Part shown: positions 1 to 7,083 of the stretch, piece by piece | Layout of the letters: every line of letters starts with the position of its first letter | How positions within the stretch are numbered: position 1 is the stretch's first letter | Origin: Prevotella sp. UBA2850 | GTDB taxonomy: Bacteria; Bacteroidota; Bacteroidia; Bacteroidales; Bacteroidaceae | Assembly: GCA_002350805.1 (NCBI GenBank) | Contig: DEFO01000032.1 | Location: 1-15,197, forward strand | DNA: 15,197 nucleotides | Reading direction: 5' to 3' | Notes under the pieces: generated by a model | The model's database searches: none | What the model was told of the DNA's origin: nothing | Seen by the model: the letters and a program-made list of their open reading frames with translations, nothing else | Translations under genes and position numbers: made by a program

Positions 1-27
1 GTCTGCTGTTTTACAAACTTTGCGCTG

Positions 28-35
28 CAAAGTTA
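28..35 (-). promoter_or_regulatory. Possible leftward -7 promoter box (TAACTTTG)
   Basis: Read on the minus strand this is TAACTTTG, a full match to the Bacteroidetes -7 consensus TAnnTTTG. It would drive a gene lying left of the window. It sits inside an 8-bp inverted repeat (16-23/27-34). There is no clean TTTG -33 element, so the call is tentative. Confidence 0.35.
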
Positions 36-246
36 CAACTTTTCCACCAATTACAGATAACTTGCCATATTAAATAAGGTGAACACACCTATTTTTACTT
101 CATTATTGCCTCAAAGTGTCACCTCAACCTTTCTTTTCCCGACCTTTTTAACCAATTTGTACCAAAGATTATCTGTCTGGTGACACATAAACATTGATAC
201 AATTGACAGCACATTTTTTGTGTCATTCGTTGACTTTGAATTATTA

Positions 247-295
247 ACCGACCTTGTCACACAGTTACTTAGCGCAACCGAGGTACAAGGTCGGT
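247..295. repeat. 11-bp perfect inverted repeat, 27-nt spacer
   Basis: ACCGACCTTGT at 247-257 is exactly complementary to ACAAGGTCGGT at 285-295. It is not followed by a T-run, so it is unlikely to be an intrinsic terminator. The right arm overlaps the direct repeat GGTACAA (282-288, 293-299). It may be an operator, an RNA fold in a leader, or a relic of a mobile sequence. Confidence 0.5.
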
Positions 296-427
296 ACAAA
301 TGCCCCCATTTTGATGATTTATCTTCTCTCTTTTGACTGGCTAAAAGTCTTGTCTTTGCTCACCAAAGTTGCCAATAGCTCAAAATGACTAAAATTCGTC
401 TGTTAAATAATCTTAACGAATTGTTAA

Positions 428-676
428 ATCTTATATTGCTCTAATGATAGAAAAACTGCTTGCTTTGGCACCAGAAACGGCAAATTGCAAATTGCACTTT
501 TTTGTACCTTTCAACTTCAGGGCATATTCGTTTCTACCTGTGTTACAGATACTTATAAAGTTCTCAAACACTTCTACATGAACGATGTGTTCCATGCCTC
601 TACCATCAAGGCAGAGCGTGGCCTCGACTATCCCTATGCCCACACATTTGCGTTCTCTCTGTCGGCAACATTCTAA
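428..676 (+). pseudogene. C-terminal remnant of a SusC/RagA TonB-dependent receptor
   Basis: The frame is open from 428 to a TAA at 674-676 and has no ATG near its beginning; TTG at 485 is the only early start-like codon. The last residues, RGLDYPYAHTFAFSLSATF, closely resemble the end of SusC-family outer-membrane receptors: a Gly-Asp-Tyr/Pro stretch, an Arg/His-Thr-Phe strand and a final Phe as beta-barrel signal. Upstream, LFCTFQ...IFVST resembles the penultimate segment of the family. A SusC stop about 30 bp before a SusD start is the usual spacing. Around 900 residues of receptor would be missing, so this looks like the stump of a deleted gene. The match was judged by eye; a chance short ORF is the alternative. 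Confidence 0.6.
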
Positions 677-706
677 TGAACAATCGAATAACGATAACAG
701 ACAATT

Positions 707-2155
707 ATGATGAAAAAGAATATATATAAGAAAGGCGGCTGGCTGCTCAGCGCAGCACTGCTCACTTTTCACTCATTGCTTTTCATGTCGTGCAACGACT
801 GGCTTTCGGTTCAGCCCAACTCGCAGGTGGAGTCCGACGAACTGTTCAGCGATGAGCGGGGATATAAAGAGTCATTGGCAGGTGTCTACTCGTCGATGGT
901 CTCTTCCGCTACTTATGCCAAGGAGATGACCTTCGGGGCCATGGGCGTGCTGGCTCATGAGTGGGTGAACTACCCCTCGGCGAGCTACGGCGACATGCCC
1001 GAATACGACTATTCCGGCACCGTGCCCACCAATATCACGGCAGCTATCTGGCAGAACAACTACAATGCCATTGCCAATGCCAACAACATTCTGGCACATA
1101 TCGATGCCGACAAGCAGGTGTTCACTGCCAACAACTACAACATCATCAAGGGCGAGGCCTTGGCCCTGCGTGCTTTCCTGCACTTCGACCTGCTGCGCTG
1201 CTTCGGCGTGAGCTGTGAGGTGAATGCGTCGATGCCTGCCATCCCCTATGTCACGGTGATGAGCTACGAGGTGTCGCCCCAGCTGACGGTCAGAGAAGTG
1301 GCACAGAAAGTCATCGACGACCTCAATGCTGCTGAGGAACTGCTGAGGGTCGACCCCATCCTGACAGGTGAGGAAATCTCTGAGATGACAGACAACGGCT
1401 ATCTGATGAACCGTCAGATGCACCTGAATTACTATGCCGTGAAGGGCCTGCAGGCACGTGTGTACATGTGGACGAAAGAGTACGACAAGGCTCTGGCTGC
1501 CGCCAATGTGGTCATCAACTCCGAAGCCTTCCCCTGGGCCGACTATAGTATGATGATGAATGGCGAGGACAACTCGCTGGCCACAGAGCAGCTCTTTGCG
1601 CTTAACAACGTGAACCTGCAGACACTGGCCGACACTTACTTCAATGTGGAGTACAGCTCGAGCAACTTCTCGCTTGACCAGCAGAACCTGCAGGAATACT
1701 ATGACAATCAGACGGCCGACTACCGCTATCTCTACCTCTTCAGGAACAGCACCTATGCTGACCAGATTGATTACCGCTATCTGCAGAAGTTCACACCCTC
1801 GGGCGGTGATTCCTACTACACCAACAAGATGCCGCTGTTGCGCGTGGCCGAGATGTATCTCATCAAAGCCGAATGCGACTTCCGTAGCACAGGTAGCGGA
1901 CTGGCCGCCCTGAATGCGCTGCGTGCCGCGCGTAACGTGCCCGCCCTCGATGCCAACCCCGACGACTTCTATTCCGAGCTCGTTCGCGAGTACCGTCGTG
2001 AGCTCATTGGCGAGGGACAACTCTTCTTCCTCTATAAGCGCCTCAACCGCGAGAGCATTATCGGCACCGATGCCGATGTGGTCGCCCTGAAAGGCTATAC
2101 GTTCCCACTGCCGCAAAGCGAGACTACTGCCGCACAAAGACAGGCCAATCGATGA
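707..2155 (+). CDS. SusD/RagB-family outer-membrane lipoprotein
   Basis: This 482-residue protein is a SusD-type surface lipoprotein, which normally caps a SusC TonB-dependent transporter and binds the substrate. A hydrophobic leader ends in LLFMSC, placing the lipidated Cys at residue 29. Family hallmarks follow: an early NNIL helix (127-130), GEALALRAFLHFDLLRCFG (149-167), PLLRVAEMYLIKAE (376-389, the TPR-like segment), and the C-terminal REYRRELIGEGQLFFLYKR (427-445) and FPLPQSE motifs. Length is in the usual 450-550 range. Beyond the lipid Cys there are C165, C170 and C390, where family members often have other residues. Its transporter partner is apparently only a stump just upstream. 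Two ATGs in a row (707, 710) make the exact start uncertain by one codon. The ligand cannot be inferred. Confidence 0.93.
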   Translation: MMKKNIYKKGGWLLSAALLTFHSLLFMSCNDWLSVQPNSQVESDELFSDERGYKESLAGVYSSMVSSATYAKEMTFGAMGVLAHEWVNYPSASYGDMPEYDYSGTVPTNITAAIWQNNYNAIANANNILAHIDADKQVFTANNYNIIKGEALALRAFLHFDLLRCFGVSCEVNASMPAIPYVTVMSYEVSPQLTVREVAQKVIDDLNAAEELLRVDPILTGEEISEMTDNGYLMNRQMHLNYYAVKGLQARVYMWTKEYDKALAAANVVINSEAFPWADYSMMMNGEDNSLATEQLFALNNVNLQTLADTYFNVEYSSSNFSLDQQNLQEYYDNQTADYRYLYLFRNSTYADQIDYRYLQKFTPSGGDSYYTNKMPLLRVAEMYLIKAECDFRSTGSGLAALNALRAARNVPALDANPDDFYSELVREYRRELIGEGQLFFLYKRLNRESIIGTDADVVALKGYTFPLPQSETTAAQRQANR

Positions 2156-2204
2156 GGGGTGGAGAGACATACATTCCGTGTGAATCATTCAAAAGAATAC
2201 TAAC

Positions 2205-3005
2205 ATGAAAATGACATTCTATTCTATATTCAGTGATAAGAAAAACGCCCTGGCGTGCTTGTGCCTGGCTCTTCTTCTTCCGCTGCTGGCATCGTGCAGC
2301 AAAGAAGAGGTATCTGTCTACGACACCGACACCACGGCGCTGAACATCTGGGTGGGTACGGCATCCATCGCTGCCGACAGCACCATCTACAACTACTCCT
2401 ACTCGGTCGACAAGGGATTCCTTGTGTTCCATGCCCGTGTGGCTGGCATGCCCGTTGACTTCGACCGTCCCTTCGAGCTGGAGGCTTTCGAGGGAGACCT
2501 CCAGTTGGCCGAGGGCAGCTACTCACTGCGCAACTATGTGATTCCCGCCGGGGCCGTGCAGATTTCCGACACCATCGACTTCGACACGTCGAAGCTCCGT
2601 GATGCCAGCGCCTTCTCAGTCAACGACGGGCGCATCCGCTTCCGTGTGAAAGAGAATAACACGTTCCAGACGGGGGCCGGCGAGCTCAGTGCGCTCACCA
2701 TCGTGCTGAAAAACTATCTGGCCAAACCCGCCGAGTGGGATGCCGCCGTATATCCTAGAATGGCCTATGCAGGCATCTTCGGGGTGTACAGCAGGGTGAA
2801 GTATCAGTTCATGATACAGATTCTGGGCATGATGGATTTCCACATCGACTATCGTGCCACGGTGCCCTACGATGAGGCTGCCAATACCGTATCCTACAAC
2901 TATGCTTTGTTCCTGGCCGACAAGATGCGTCAGGCTCTCGACGACTATAACGCCACCCATGCCACGCCATTGACCGACGAGACGGGAACTGTTGTTACAT
3001 TCTAA
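2205..3005 (+). CDS. DUF4843 domain lipoprotein
   Basis: This 266-residue protein has a signal sequence ending in a canonical LLASC lipobox (Cys31), so it is probably anchored at the outer membrane. The body resembles the DUF4843 family, beta-rich proteins repeatedly encoded directly after SusD and before a PKD-like lipoprotein in Bacteroidetes. Supporting elements are the early YDTDTTALNIWVG stretch, the central LSALTIVLKNYLAKPAEWD segment and the Tyr/Gly-rich AGIFGVYSRVKYQFM segment. Apart from the lipidated Cys31 the mature protein has no cysteine, so it is not a substrate for the thiol proteins downstream. It lies 49 bp after susD and 18 bp before the next gene, in one operon. Molecular function is unknown for the family. 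Confidence 0.8.
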   Translation: MKMTFYSIFSDKKNALACLCLALLLPLLASCSKEEVSVYDTDTTALNIWVGTASIAADSTIYNYSYSVDKGFLVFHARVAGMPVDFDRPFELEAFEGDLQLAEGSYSLRNYVIPAGAVQISDTIDFDTSKLRDASAFSVNDGRIRFRVKENNTFQTGAGELSALTIVLKNYLAKPAEWDAAVYPRMAYAGIFGVYSRVKYQFMIQILGMMDFHIDYRATVPYDEAANTVSYNYALFLADKMRQALDDYNATHATPLTDETGTVVTF

Positions 3006-3010
3006 AGAAA

Positions 3011-3016
3011 AGGAGG
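3011..3016 (+). promoter_or_regulatory. Strong Shine-Dalgarno before the PKD-like gene
   Basis: AGGAGG lies 7 nt before the ATG at 3024. Such a perfect Shine-Dalgarno is uncommon in Bacteroidetes, whose mRNAs usually lack one. A competing ATG at 3019 gives only ATG-ATA-TGA, a two-codon minimal ORF whose stop overlaps the real ATG. The 3024 start is the one followed by a signal peptide. Confidence 0.6.
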
Positions 3017-3023
3017 ACATGAT

Positions 3024-4589
3024 ATGAAGAAAATATTTTTTGCTGCCACAATGGCCTTGGCCCTCACCTGTGTGTCGTGCTATGACGATAAGGGCAACTA
3101 CGACTATACCGATCTCGAGGTGGTAGAGGTGGAGAAGCCCGGCGACAATATTCTCGAGAAATACATCATCTCGCGCTTCGACACCCTCACTATTGACCCC
3201 AAGGTCACTTATCAGGGTAAGCAGGTCGTGGGTGACGAGGCTCCATTGGATTATCTGTGGACTCTCTACACGACACATACCGGTGTGGGTGTCGATTACA
3301 CCATCGATACCTTGTCGACCTCACGCAAGCTCGACGCGCAGATTACCCGCGGCGGTGGCGACTACGCCCTGCATCTGACGGTGAGAAACCGCAACGACGG
3401 TGTGGAGTATTATATGCAGACACAGCTGACCATCGAAGAGTCTATCAGTGCTGGATGGCTGTTGCTCTACGAGTGTGCCGACGCACCAGGACAGTCTGAC
3501 GTCGGGTTGGTGGTCAACGAGTGGACCAAGAACAACATCATCAAGAACCGTGAGTTCTGGGACCTCTACAAAGCTTCTAACAACCGCCACCTCAACGGTG
3601 AGCCCCGTTGTATCCATCACACCGTGGCCAACCTGGCGCAGGGCGACATTGTGATGATTTTCACTAATAAGGAGTATGCAGGTGTCAGCCATAACACCTT
3701 CGAGAAGAACACCACCTTCGGCAACCTCTTCTACGAGGAGCCTGCCAACTACGACTTCAACTATTATGGTCCTGCTGGAGCAGCAGTGCTGGGCGAGACT
3801 CTTGTCAACGACAATAAGGTGTATGTCACCTCGTTCATGGGCAGCCGCAACAACTTCTTTGGCGTGGCCAAAAGCGGCGACTATGGCAAGTTGGCTAACT
3901 GGGCCAGTGCCACACGTGCAGCCAGCTATGACGCAGTCGTCTACGACCAGACCAACCAGCGTTTCCTTGTGGCACCGCGCAGTGGTGTCAGCTTCACGTC
4001 ATTTGCAGCACAGGCACCCACCGCAGCCTTCGATGTCAACAATGTCGGTATGGAACTGTGGATGGGCGATTTCGGCGGTGCTATGTTCAACGATTTTCTG
4101 TTCTTTAAGAAAGGCAGCGAATACTATCTTGCCGAGGCTAACTTCGGCCTGACGTCGAACATCAATCTTCCTAATCTGGGAACAGGCCTTTACAACATCA
4201 CCGCCTCGCCCGGCATTGCCAACGCCACCACGATGGCAGCCGCCATGCAGGGACAGTATGTGCTCTATGGCTCAGGCAACAAAGTCTATAACCTTGCCTA
4301 CAACCAGTCAACCACTGCCACCACTCTCTGGACGGCACCCGACAGCGGCGAGGAGGTCACATGCATTGCCCTGCAGAAGTTCTACTACCGTGTGATAGCC
4401 ATGGCAGGCATCCTGCCTTATGCCAACCGCATTCTGCACATCGCCACATGGAACGAGAGCAAGAAGGAGGGTAAGTTCTACGAGTACGAGATCAATCCTG
4501 CCAGTGGTGCACTCTTGGGCGAGCCGAAGGTCTATACGGTTCCCGGTAAGGTGAAGAGCATGTGCTGGAAGTATGCTATGGAGCGTTAA
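3024..4589 (+). CDS. PKD-like family lipoprotein
   Basis: This 521-residue protein begins with a signal peptide ending in CVSC and continues CYDDKGNYDY, a start highly typical of the Bacteroidetes PKD-like (PKD_2) lipoproteins; the lipidated residue is Cys19. An immunoglobulin-like PKD segment covers roughly residues 25-135, with VTYQGK and LDYLWTLY strands. GWLLLYECADAPGQSDVGLV then opens a longer C-terminal part (about 140-520) rich in short beta strands and Gly/Asn turns, which looks propeller-like. Four further cysteines sit in LYEC, PRC, EVTC and SMCW contexts. These proteins travel with SusC/SusD/DUF4843 and are thought to be surface-exposed accessory binding proteins. The substrate is unknown. 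A perfect AGGAGG precedes the start. Confidence 0.85.
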   Translation: MKKIFFAATMALALTCVSCYDDKGNYDYTDLEVVEVEKPGDNILEKYIISRFDTLTIDPKVTYQGKQVVGDEAPLDYLWTLYTTHTGVGVDYTIDTLSTSRKLDAQITRGGGDYALHLTVRNRNDGVEYYMQTQLTIEESISAGWLLLYECADAPGQSDVGLVVNEWTKNNIIKNREFWDLYKASNNRHLNGEPRCIHHTVANLAQGDIVMIFTNKEYAGVSHNTFEKNTTFGNLFYEEPANYDFNYYGPAGAAVLGETLVNDNKVYVTSFMGSRNNFFGVAKSGDYGKLANWASATRAASYDAVVYDQTNQRFLVAPRSGVSFTSFAAQAPTAAFDVNNVGMELWMGDFGGAMFNDFLFFKKGSEYYLAEANFGLTSNINLPNLGTGLYNITASPGIANATTMAAAMQGQYVLYGSGNKVYNLAYNQSTTATTLWTAPDSGEEVTCIALQKFYYRVIAMAGILPYANRILHIATWNESKKEGKFYEYEINPASGALLGEPKVYTVPGKVKSMCWKYAMER

Positions 4590-4641
4590 TGCCAGTGCGT
4601 ATGATTACCTTCCCAATGTTTACAATATTATAATTAGAACC

Positions 4642-5814
4642 ATGAGAAGATCAACAATGCTGATGGTGTCCCTGCTGTTCTGCCTCTGTGCTCCGGCGCA
4701 AACGGCAGGGCAGGGCATCGTCTTCGAGCCTGCGGGAACCCAGTTCCGCCAGGCTGTTCAGAAAGCCCTCTCCTCCAACAAGTTCATTTTCGTCGACTGC
4801 TACACCTCGTGGTGCGGTCCTTGCAAGATGATGGCCCGCGAGGTGTTCCCCCAGCCGAAGGTAGGCTCGTTCATGAACCCCTCTTACGTCAGTCTGCAAA
4901 TAGACATGGAGAAAGGCGAGGGTCCAGAGCTGGGCAAGAAATGGGAGGTCTCTGCCTATCCCACCTTCATCGTTTTCAATAGCCGTGGGCAGGAGCTGGG
5001 CCGCTTCCTTGGAGGCAGCGATGCCGACCAGTTCATTCAGCGGGTCAAGGATGCCAGCGTCGACAAGGGCGTCGATGCCTATACAAAGCGCTGGGAAGCC
5101 GGTGAGCGTAGCGAGGCCTTTCTCTTCGAGTATCTGGGCGTAGTGTCGAAATCTAATAAGCGCGAGCAGTGCAACCTAATTGCCGAGGAACTGCTGCGCG
5201 ACAAGGCAGAGACCTTTGTCAGCGACGAGCAGCTGCGCCGGGTGTTTATGAGCCATCTCAGCAATCCCCTCCATCCTGCCGCCCTCTATGTCACCCGCCA
5301 TCCCGAGGCTCTCAGGCAGGTTATGGGCGATGTGCCCGTCGACATGAAACTGCGCAATATGTGGAGCTACTACGGTCGCGACCTCATCAACGAGCACGAT
5401 GGAGTGGTCACCCTCGACGAGGTACGGTTTCAACAGTGGGTCGATGCCATGCGCGACTGTCAGGTGGCCCATGCCGACGAGTACCGCCTCAATGTCTTGA
5501 TAGAGTTGGCCAAACGCCAGAAAGACTGGACTGCCTATGTCAGCCGTTGCGAGGAGTTCTTCCACCATCCGTCGCTCGATGTGACCGACATAGAGCTCTG
5601 CAAGTGGATGAATCCCCTGATGCAGTGTCAGGATATGGCCGTCCGCGAGCGGGCAGCTGCCCTGCTGCAGCAGCGCTACGACGATCTGCAGAGTGGCCGT
5701 CGCGAGCGCCAGACCCGTGCTGGCAACATGATGCTGTCGGGCAACTTGACAGCTGTGATGCCCAAGCTCATCCGCTCACTCAAGGGCGAGCAAGTAGATT
5801 TTAGCAAACCGTAA
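4642..5814 (+). CDS. Periplasmic thioredoxin-fold protein (WCGPC) with helical C-terminal region
   Basis: This is a 390-residue secreted thioredoxin-like protein. I place the start at ATG 4642, because the signal peptide MRRSTMLMVSLLFCLCAPAQ begins there. The upstream ATG at 4573 would add 23 residues and overlap the previous gene. The thioredoxin domain spans about 30-150: FIFVDCYTSWCGPCK has the active CGPC at 58-61, and SAYPTF has the cis-proline at 107. WCGPC is the classical thioredoxin motif, so reductase or disulfide-exchange activity in the periplasm is likely. Residues about 155-390 are mostly helical, lack a recognisable motif and are a large addition to the usual fold. It lies 52 bp after the PKD-like gene and 21 bp before a TlpA-like gene, so the operon encodes two redox proteins in a row. 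Confidence 0.88.
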   Translation: MRRSTMLMVSLLFCLCAPAQTAGQGIVFEPAGTQFRQAVQKALSSNKFIFVDCYTSWCGPCKMMAREVFPQPKVGSFMNPSYVSLQIDMEKGEGPELGKKWEVSAYPTFIVFNSRGQELGRFLGGSDADQFIQRVKDASVDKGVDAYTKRWEAGERSEAFLFEYLGVVSKSNKREQCNLIAEELLRDKAETFVSDEQLRRVFMSHLSNPLHPAALYVTRHPEALRQVMGDVPVDMKLRNMWSYYGRDLINEHDGVVTLDEVRFQQWVDAMRDCQVAHADEYRLNVLIELAKRQKDWTAYVSRCEEFFHHPSLDVTDIELCKWMNPLMQCQDMAVRERAAALLQQRYDDLQSGRRERQTRAGNMMLSGNLTAVMPKLIRSLKGEQVDFSKP

Positions 5815-5835
5815 CCCCCACAAACTAGACGTACA

Positions 5836-6912
5836 ATGAGAAAACTATTATTCACTCTTATCGCCTGTGCGCTGTCCACAGGCCTGCAGGCCGCCGATCA
5901 TGGGGTGTTGCGCATCAAGGGAAAACTGCAGGGCTTTGGCGATGCCGTGGTGGTCACTATGATGACCGACATGCGCACGGGAACGACTGACACCATTGCC
6001 CTGAAAAAAGGGAAAATCAATTGTTCCATCCCTCTCAGCCAACCAGTCACCCTCTATCTCAGAGCCTTGAAGGCAGGCGGTTCTCCAGGACGGCCGGCAG
6101 CACCCCAAAGACCAGGAGGTCCTCGTGCCAGCATCAAGCTCATTGGTGTGCCTGGCGAGACCCTCCAGTTGAACGGCTCTCTAACGGACTATAGCATAGG
6201 CGGTAGTCAGTTCTATCAGCAGTATGCAGAGATGGAAGCACTCCTGAAGCCCTTCGGGGGCAGGGAGGGCAGGGCACAGCGCGAGGAAGCCCTGATGGCT
6301 TTTGCCAAGAACCATCCTGACTACGAGCCTACGGTGGCCTATCTCGAGAGCATCAATCCCCAGCAGTGGGACAACTATCTCGACATGCTCTCCGCTGAGG
6401 TGCGCGAAGGCCGCATGAAACCCCTCTACCAGCCTCTCTACGATATGATCAAGGCTCAGATGGAGCGTCAGCAGCGCGCCGCACAACTGCAGGCACCCGG
6501 CTTGGAGGTAAAGGACTTCACCCTCGAGGATATCAACGGCCAGCCTCTCTCGTTGTCGTCACTGCGCGGCAAGTACGTGGTGCTCGACTTCTGGGGCTCA
6601 TGGTGCGGATGGTGCATCAAGGGGCTGCCCGAAATGAAGAAGTACTACGAGAAATACAAAGACCGCATGGAGATACTCGGCGTAGACTGTAACGACACAA
6701 AGGAGAAGTGGAAAGATGCAGTGGCCAAGCATCAGATACCCTGGCTGCACGTTTACAACAAGAAAGACGAAAACGATGTGACCCGTCAGTTTGGCATTAC
6801 CGGCTATCCCACCAAGATTATCATCGACCCGCAAGGGCGCATCGCCCGTTCAGTCATTGGTGAGAGCCCAGCCTTCTACACCTATCTCGACGAGTTGTTC
6901 AGCCAGCCCTAG
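5836..6912 (+). CDS. DUF4369-TlpA-type thiol-disulfide oxidoreductase
   Basis: This 358-residue protein has a signal peptide ending near LQAA (residues 1-20) and an N-terminal beta-rich region of the DUF4369 type (about 23-115, starting GVLRIKGKLQGFGDAVVV). A helical linker follows (about 125-215), then a TlpA/ResA-like thioredoxin domain (220-358). FWGSWCGWC holds the redox pair C257/C260, and GYPT has the cis-proline at 325. In Bacteroidetes such proteins are periplasmic thiol reductases. The CGWC pair differs from the CxxC of most TlpA proteins (often CPPC), which may alter redox potential. An unusual Gly/Pro/Arg-rich insert (about 81-97) interrupts the N-terminal domain. It is the last gene of the operon; a strong terminator begins 29 bp downstream. 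Confidence 0.9.
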   Translation: MRKLLFTLIACALSTGLQAADHGVLRIKGKLQGFGDAVVVTMMTDMRTGTTDTIALKKGKINCSIPLSQPVTLYLRALKAGGSPGRPAAPQRPGGPRASIKLIGVPGETLQLNGSLTDYSIGGSQFYQQYAEMEALLKPFGGREGRAQREEALMAFAKNHPDYEPTVAYLESINPQQWDNYLDMLSAEVREGRMKPLYQPLYDMIKAQMERQQRAAQLQAPGLEVKDFTLEDINGQPLSLSSLRGKYVVLDFWGSWCGWCIKGLPEMKKYYEKYKDRMEILGVDCNDTKEKWKDAVAKHQIPWLHVYNKKDENDVTRQFGITGYPTKIIIDPQGRIARSVIGESPAFYTYLDELFSQP

Positions 6913-6940
6913 CGGCATGTGACAGTTCTCTGGAATAAGT

Positions 6941-6981
6941 GGGAGAGGAGTGAGAATGCTCATTCCTCTCCCTATTTTATT
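6941..6981 (+). terminator. Intrinsic terminator of the SusD operon
   Basis: A 14-bp stem (6941-6954 with 6959-6972, one G-U pair) closes a 4-nt AATG loop and is followed by the T-rich TATTTTATT. The outer arm is GGGAGAGGA/TCCTCTCCC. It lies 29 bp after the TlpA-like gene and should separate that operon from menD. Confidence 0.88.
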
Positions 6982-7006
6982 ACCGAAATAGGCGAAGAAC
7001 AATAGG

Positions 7007-7024
7007 TTTAATCTATTGATTAAA
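7007..7024. repeat. 7-bp AT-rich dyad upstream of menD
   Basis: TTTAATC (7007-7013) and GATTAAA (7018-7024) flank TATT. The dyad lies about 50 bp upstream of the putative menD -7 box and could be an operator. AT-rich dyads of this size also arise by chance. Confidence 0.3.
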
Positions 7025-7070
7025 ATAGTTTAAACATGTTTGTTTTCTTTTCTTTCTCTCCTTTTTTTTG

Positions 7071-7078
7071 TATCTTCG
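7071..7078 (+). promoter_or_regulatory. Putative menD -7 promoter box (TATCTTCG)
   Basis: TATCTTCG differs by one base from the Bacteroidetes -7 consensus TAnnTTTG and follows a T-rich tract (7040-7069). Transcription would start close to 7082-7085, essentially at the menD ATG (7084), implying a leaderless or almost leaderless mRNA. Confidence 0.5.
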
Positions 7079-7083
7079 CGGCC

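Larger units (their letters stand above)
1..427. other. AT-rich intergenic region with inverted repeats
   Basis: No credible gene is visible here; the open frames are short and lack family signatures. The stretch is clearly more AT-rich than the rest of the window. It contains several dyads: AACTTTGC/GCAAAGTT at 16-23/27-34, GTGTCACC/GGTGACAC at 116-123/179-186, an 11-bp perfect inverted repeat at 247-257/285-295, and TTAAC/GTTAA at 413-417/423-427. The heptamer GGTACAA occurs at 282-288 and 293-299, with its complement at 157-163. It probably holds promoters for a leftward gene outside the window and for the operon to the right. No clear rightward TAnnTTTG box was found. Confidence 0.6.

Noticed and set aside
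111..299. Minus-strand ORF of 62 codons in the left intergenic region
   Set aside because: No recognisable motif, AT-rich, and interrupted by the dyads; no supporting start context.
431..772. Minus-strand ORF of 113 codons
   Set aside because: It overlaps the susD signal-peptide region and the SusC-like stump, is Cys-rich without any family feature, and lacks a promoter.
872..2188. Long minus-strand ORF of 438 codons opposite susD
   Set aside because: It lies entirely antisense to a clearly recognisable SusD; its His/Val-rich composition is typical of antisense shadow frames in GC-rich coding DNA.
4573..4641. Upstream start for the thioredoxin-like gene
   Set aside because: It would overlap the PKD-like gene and place 23 polar residues before a clear signal peptide at 4642.
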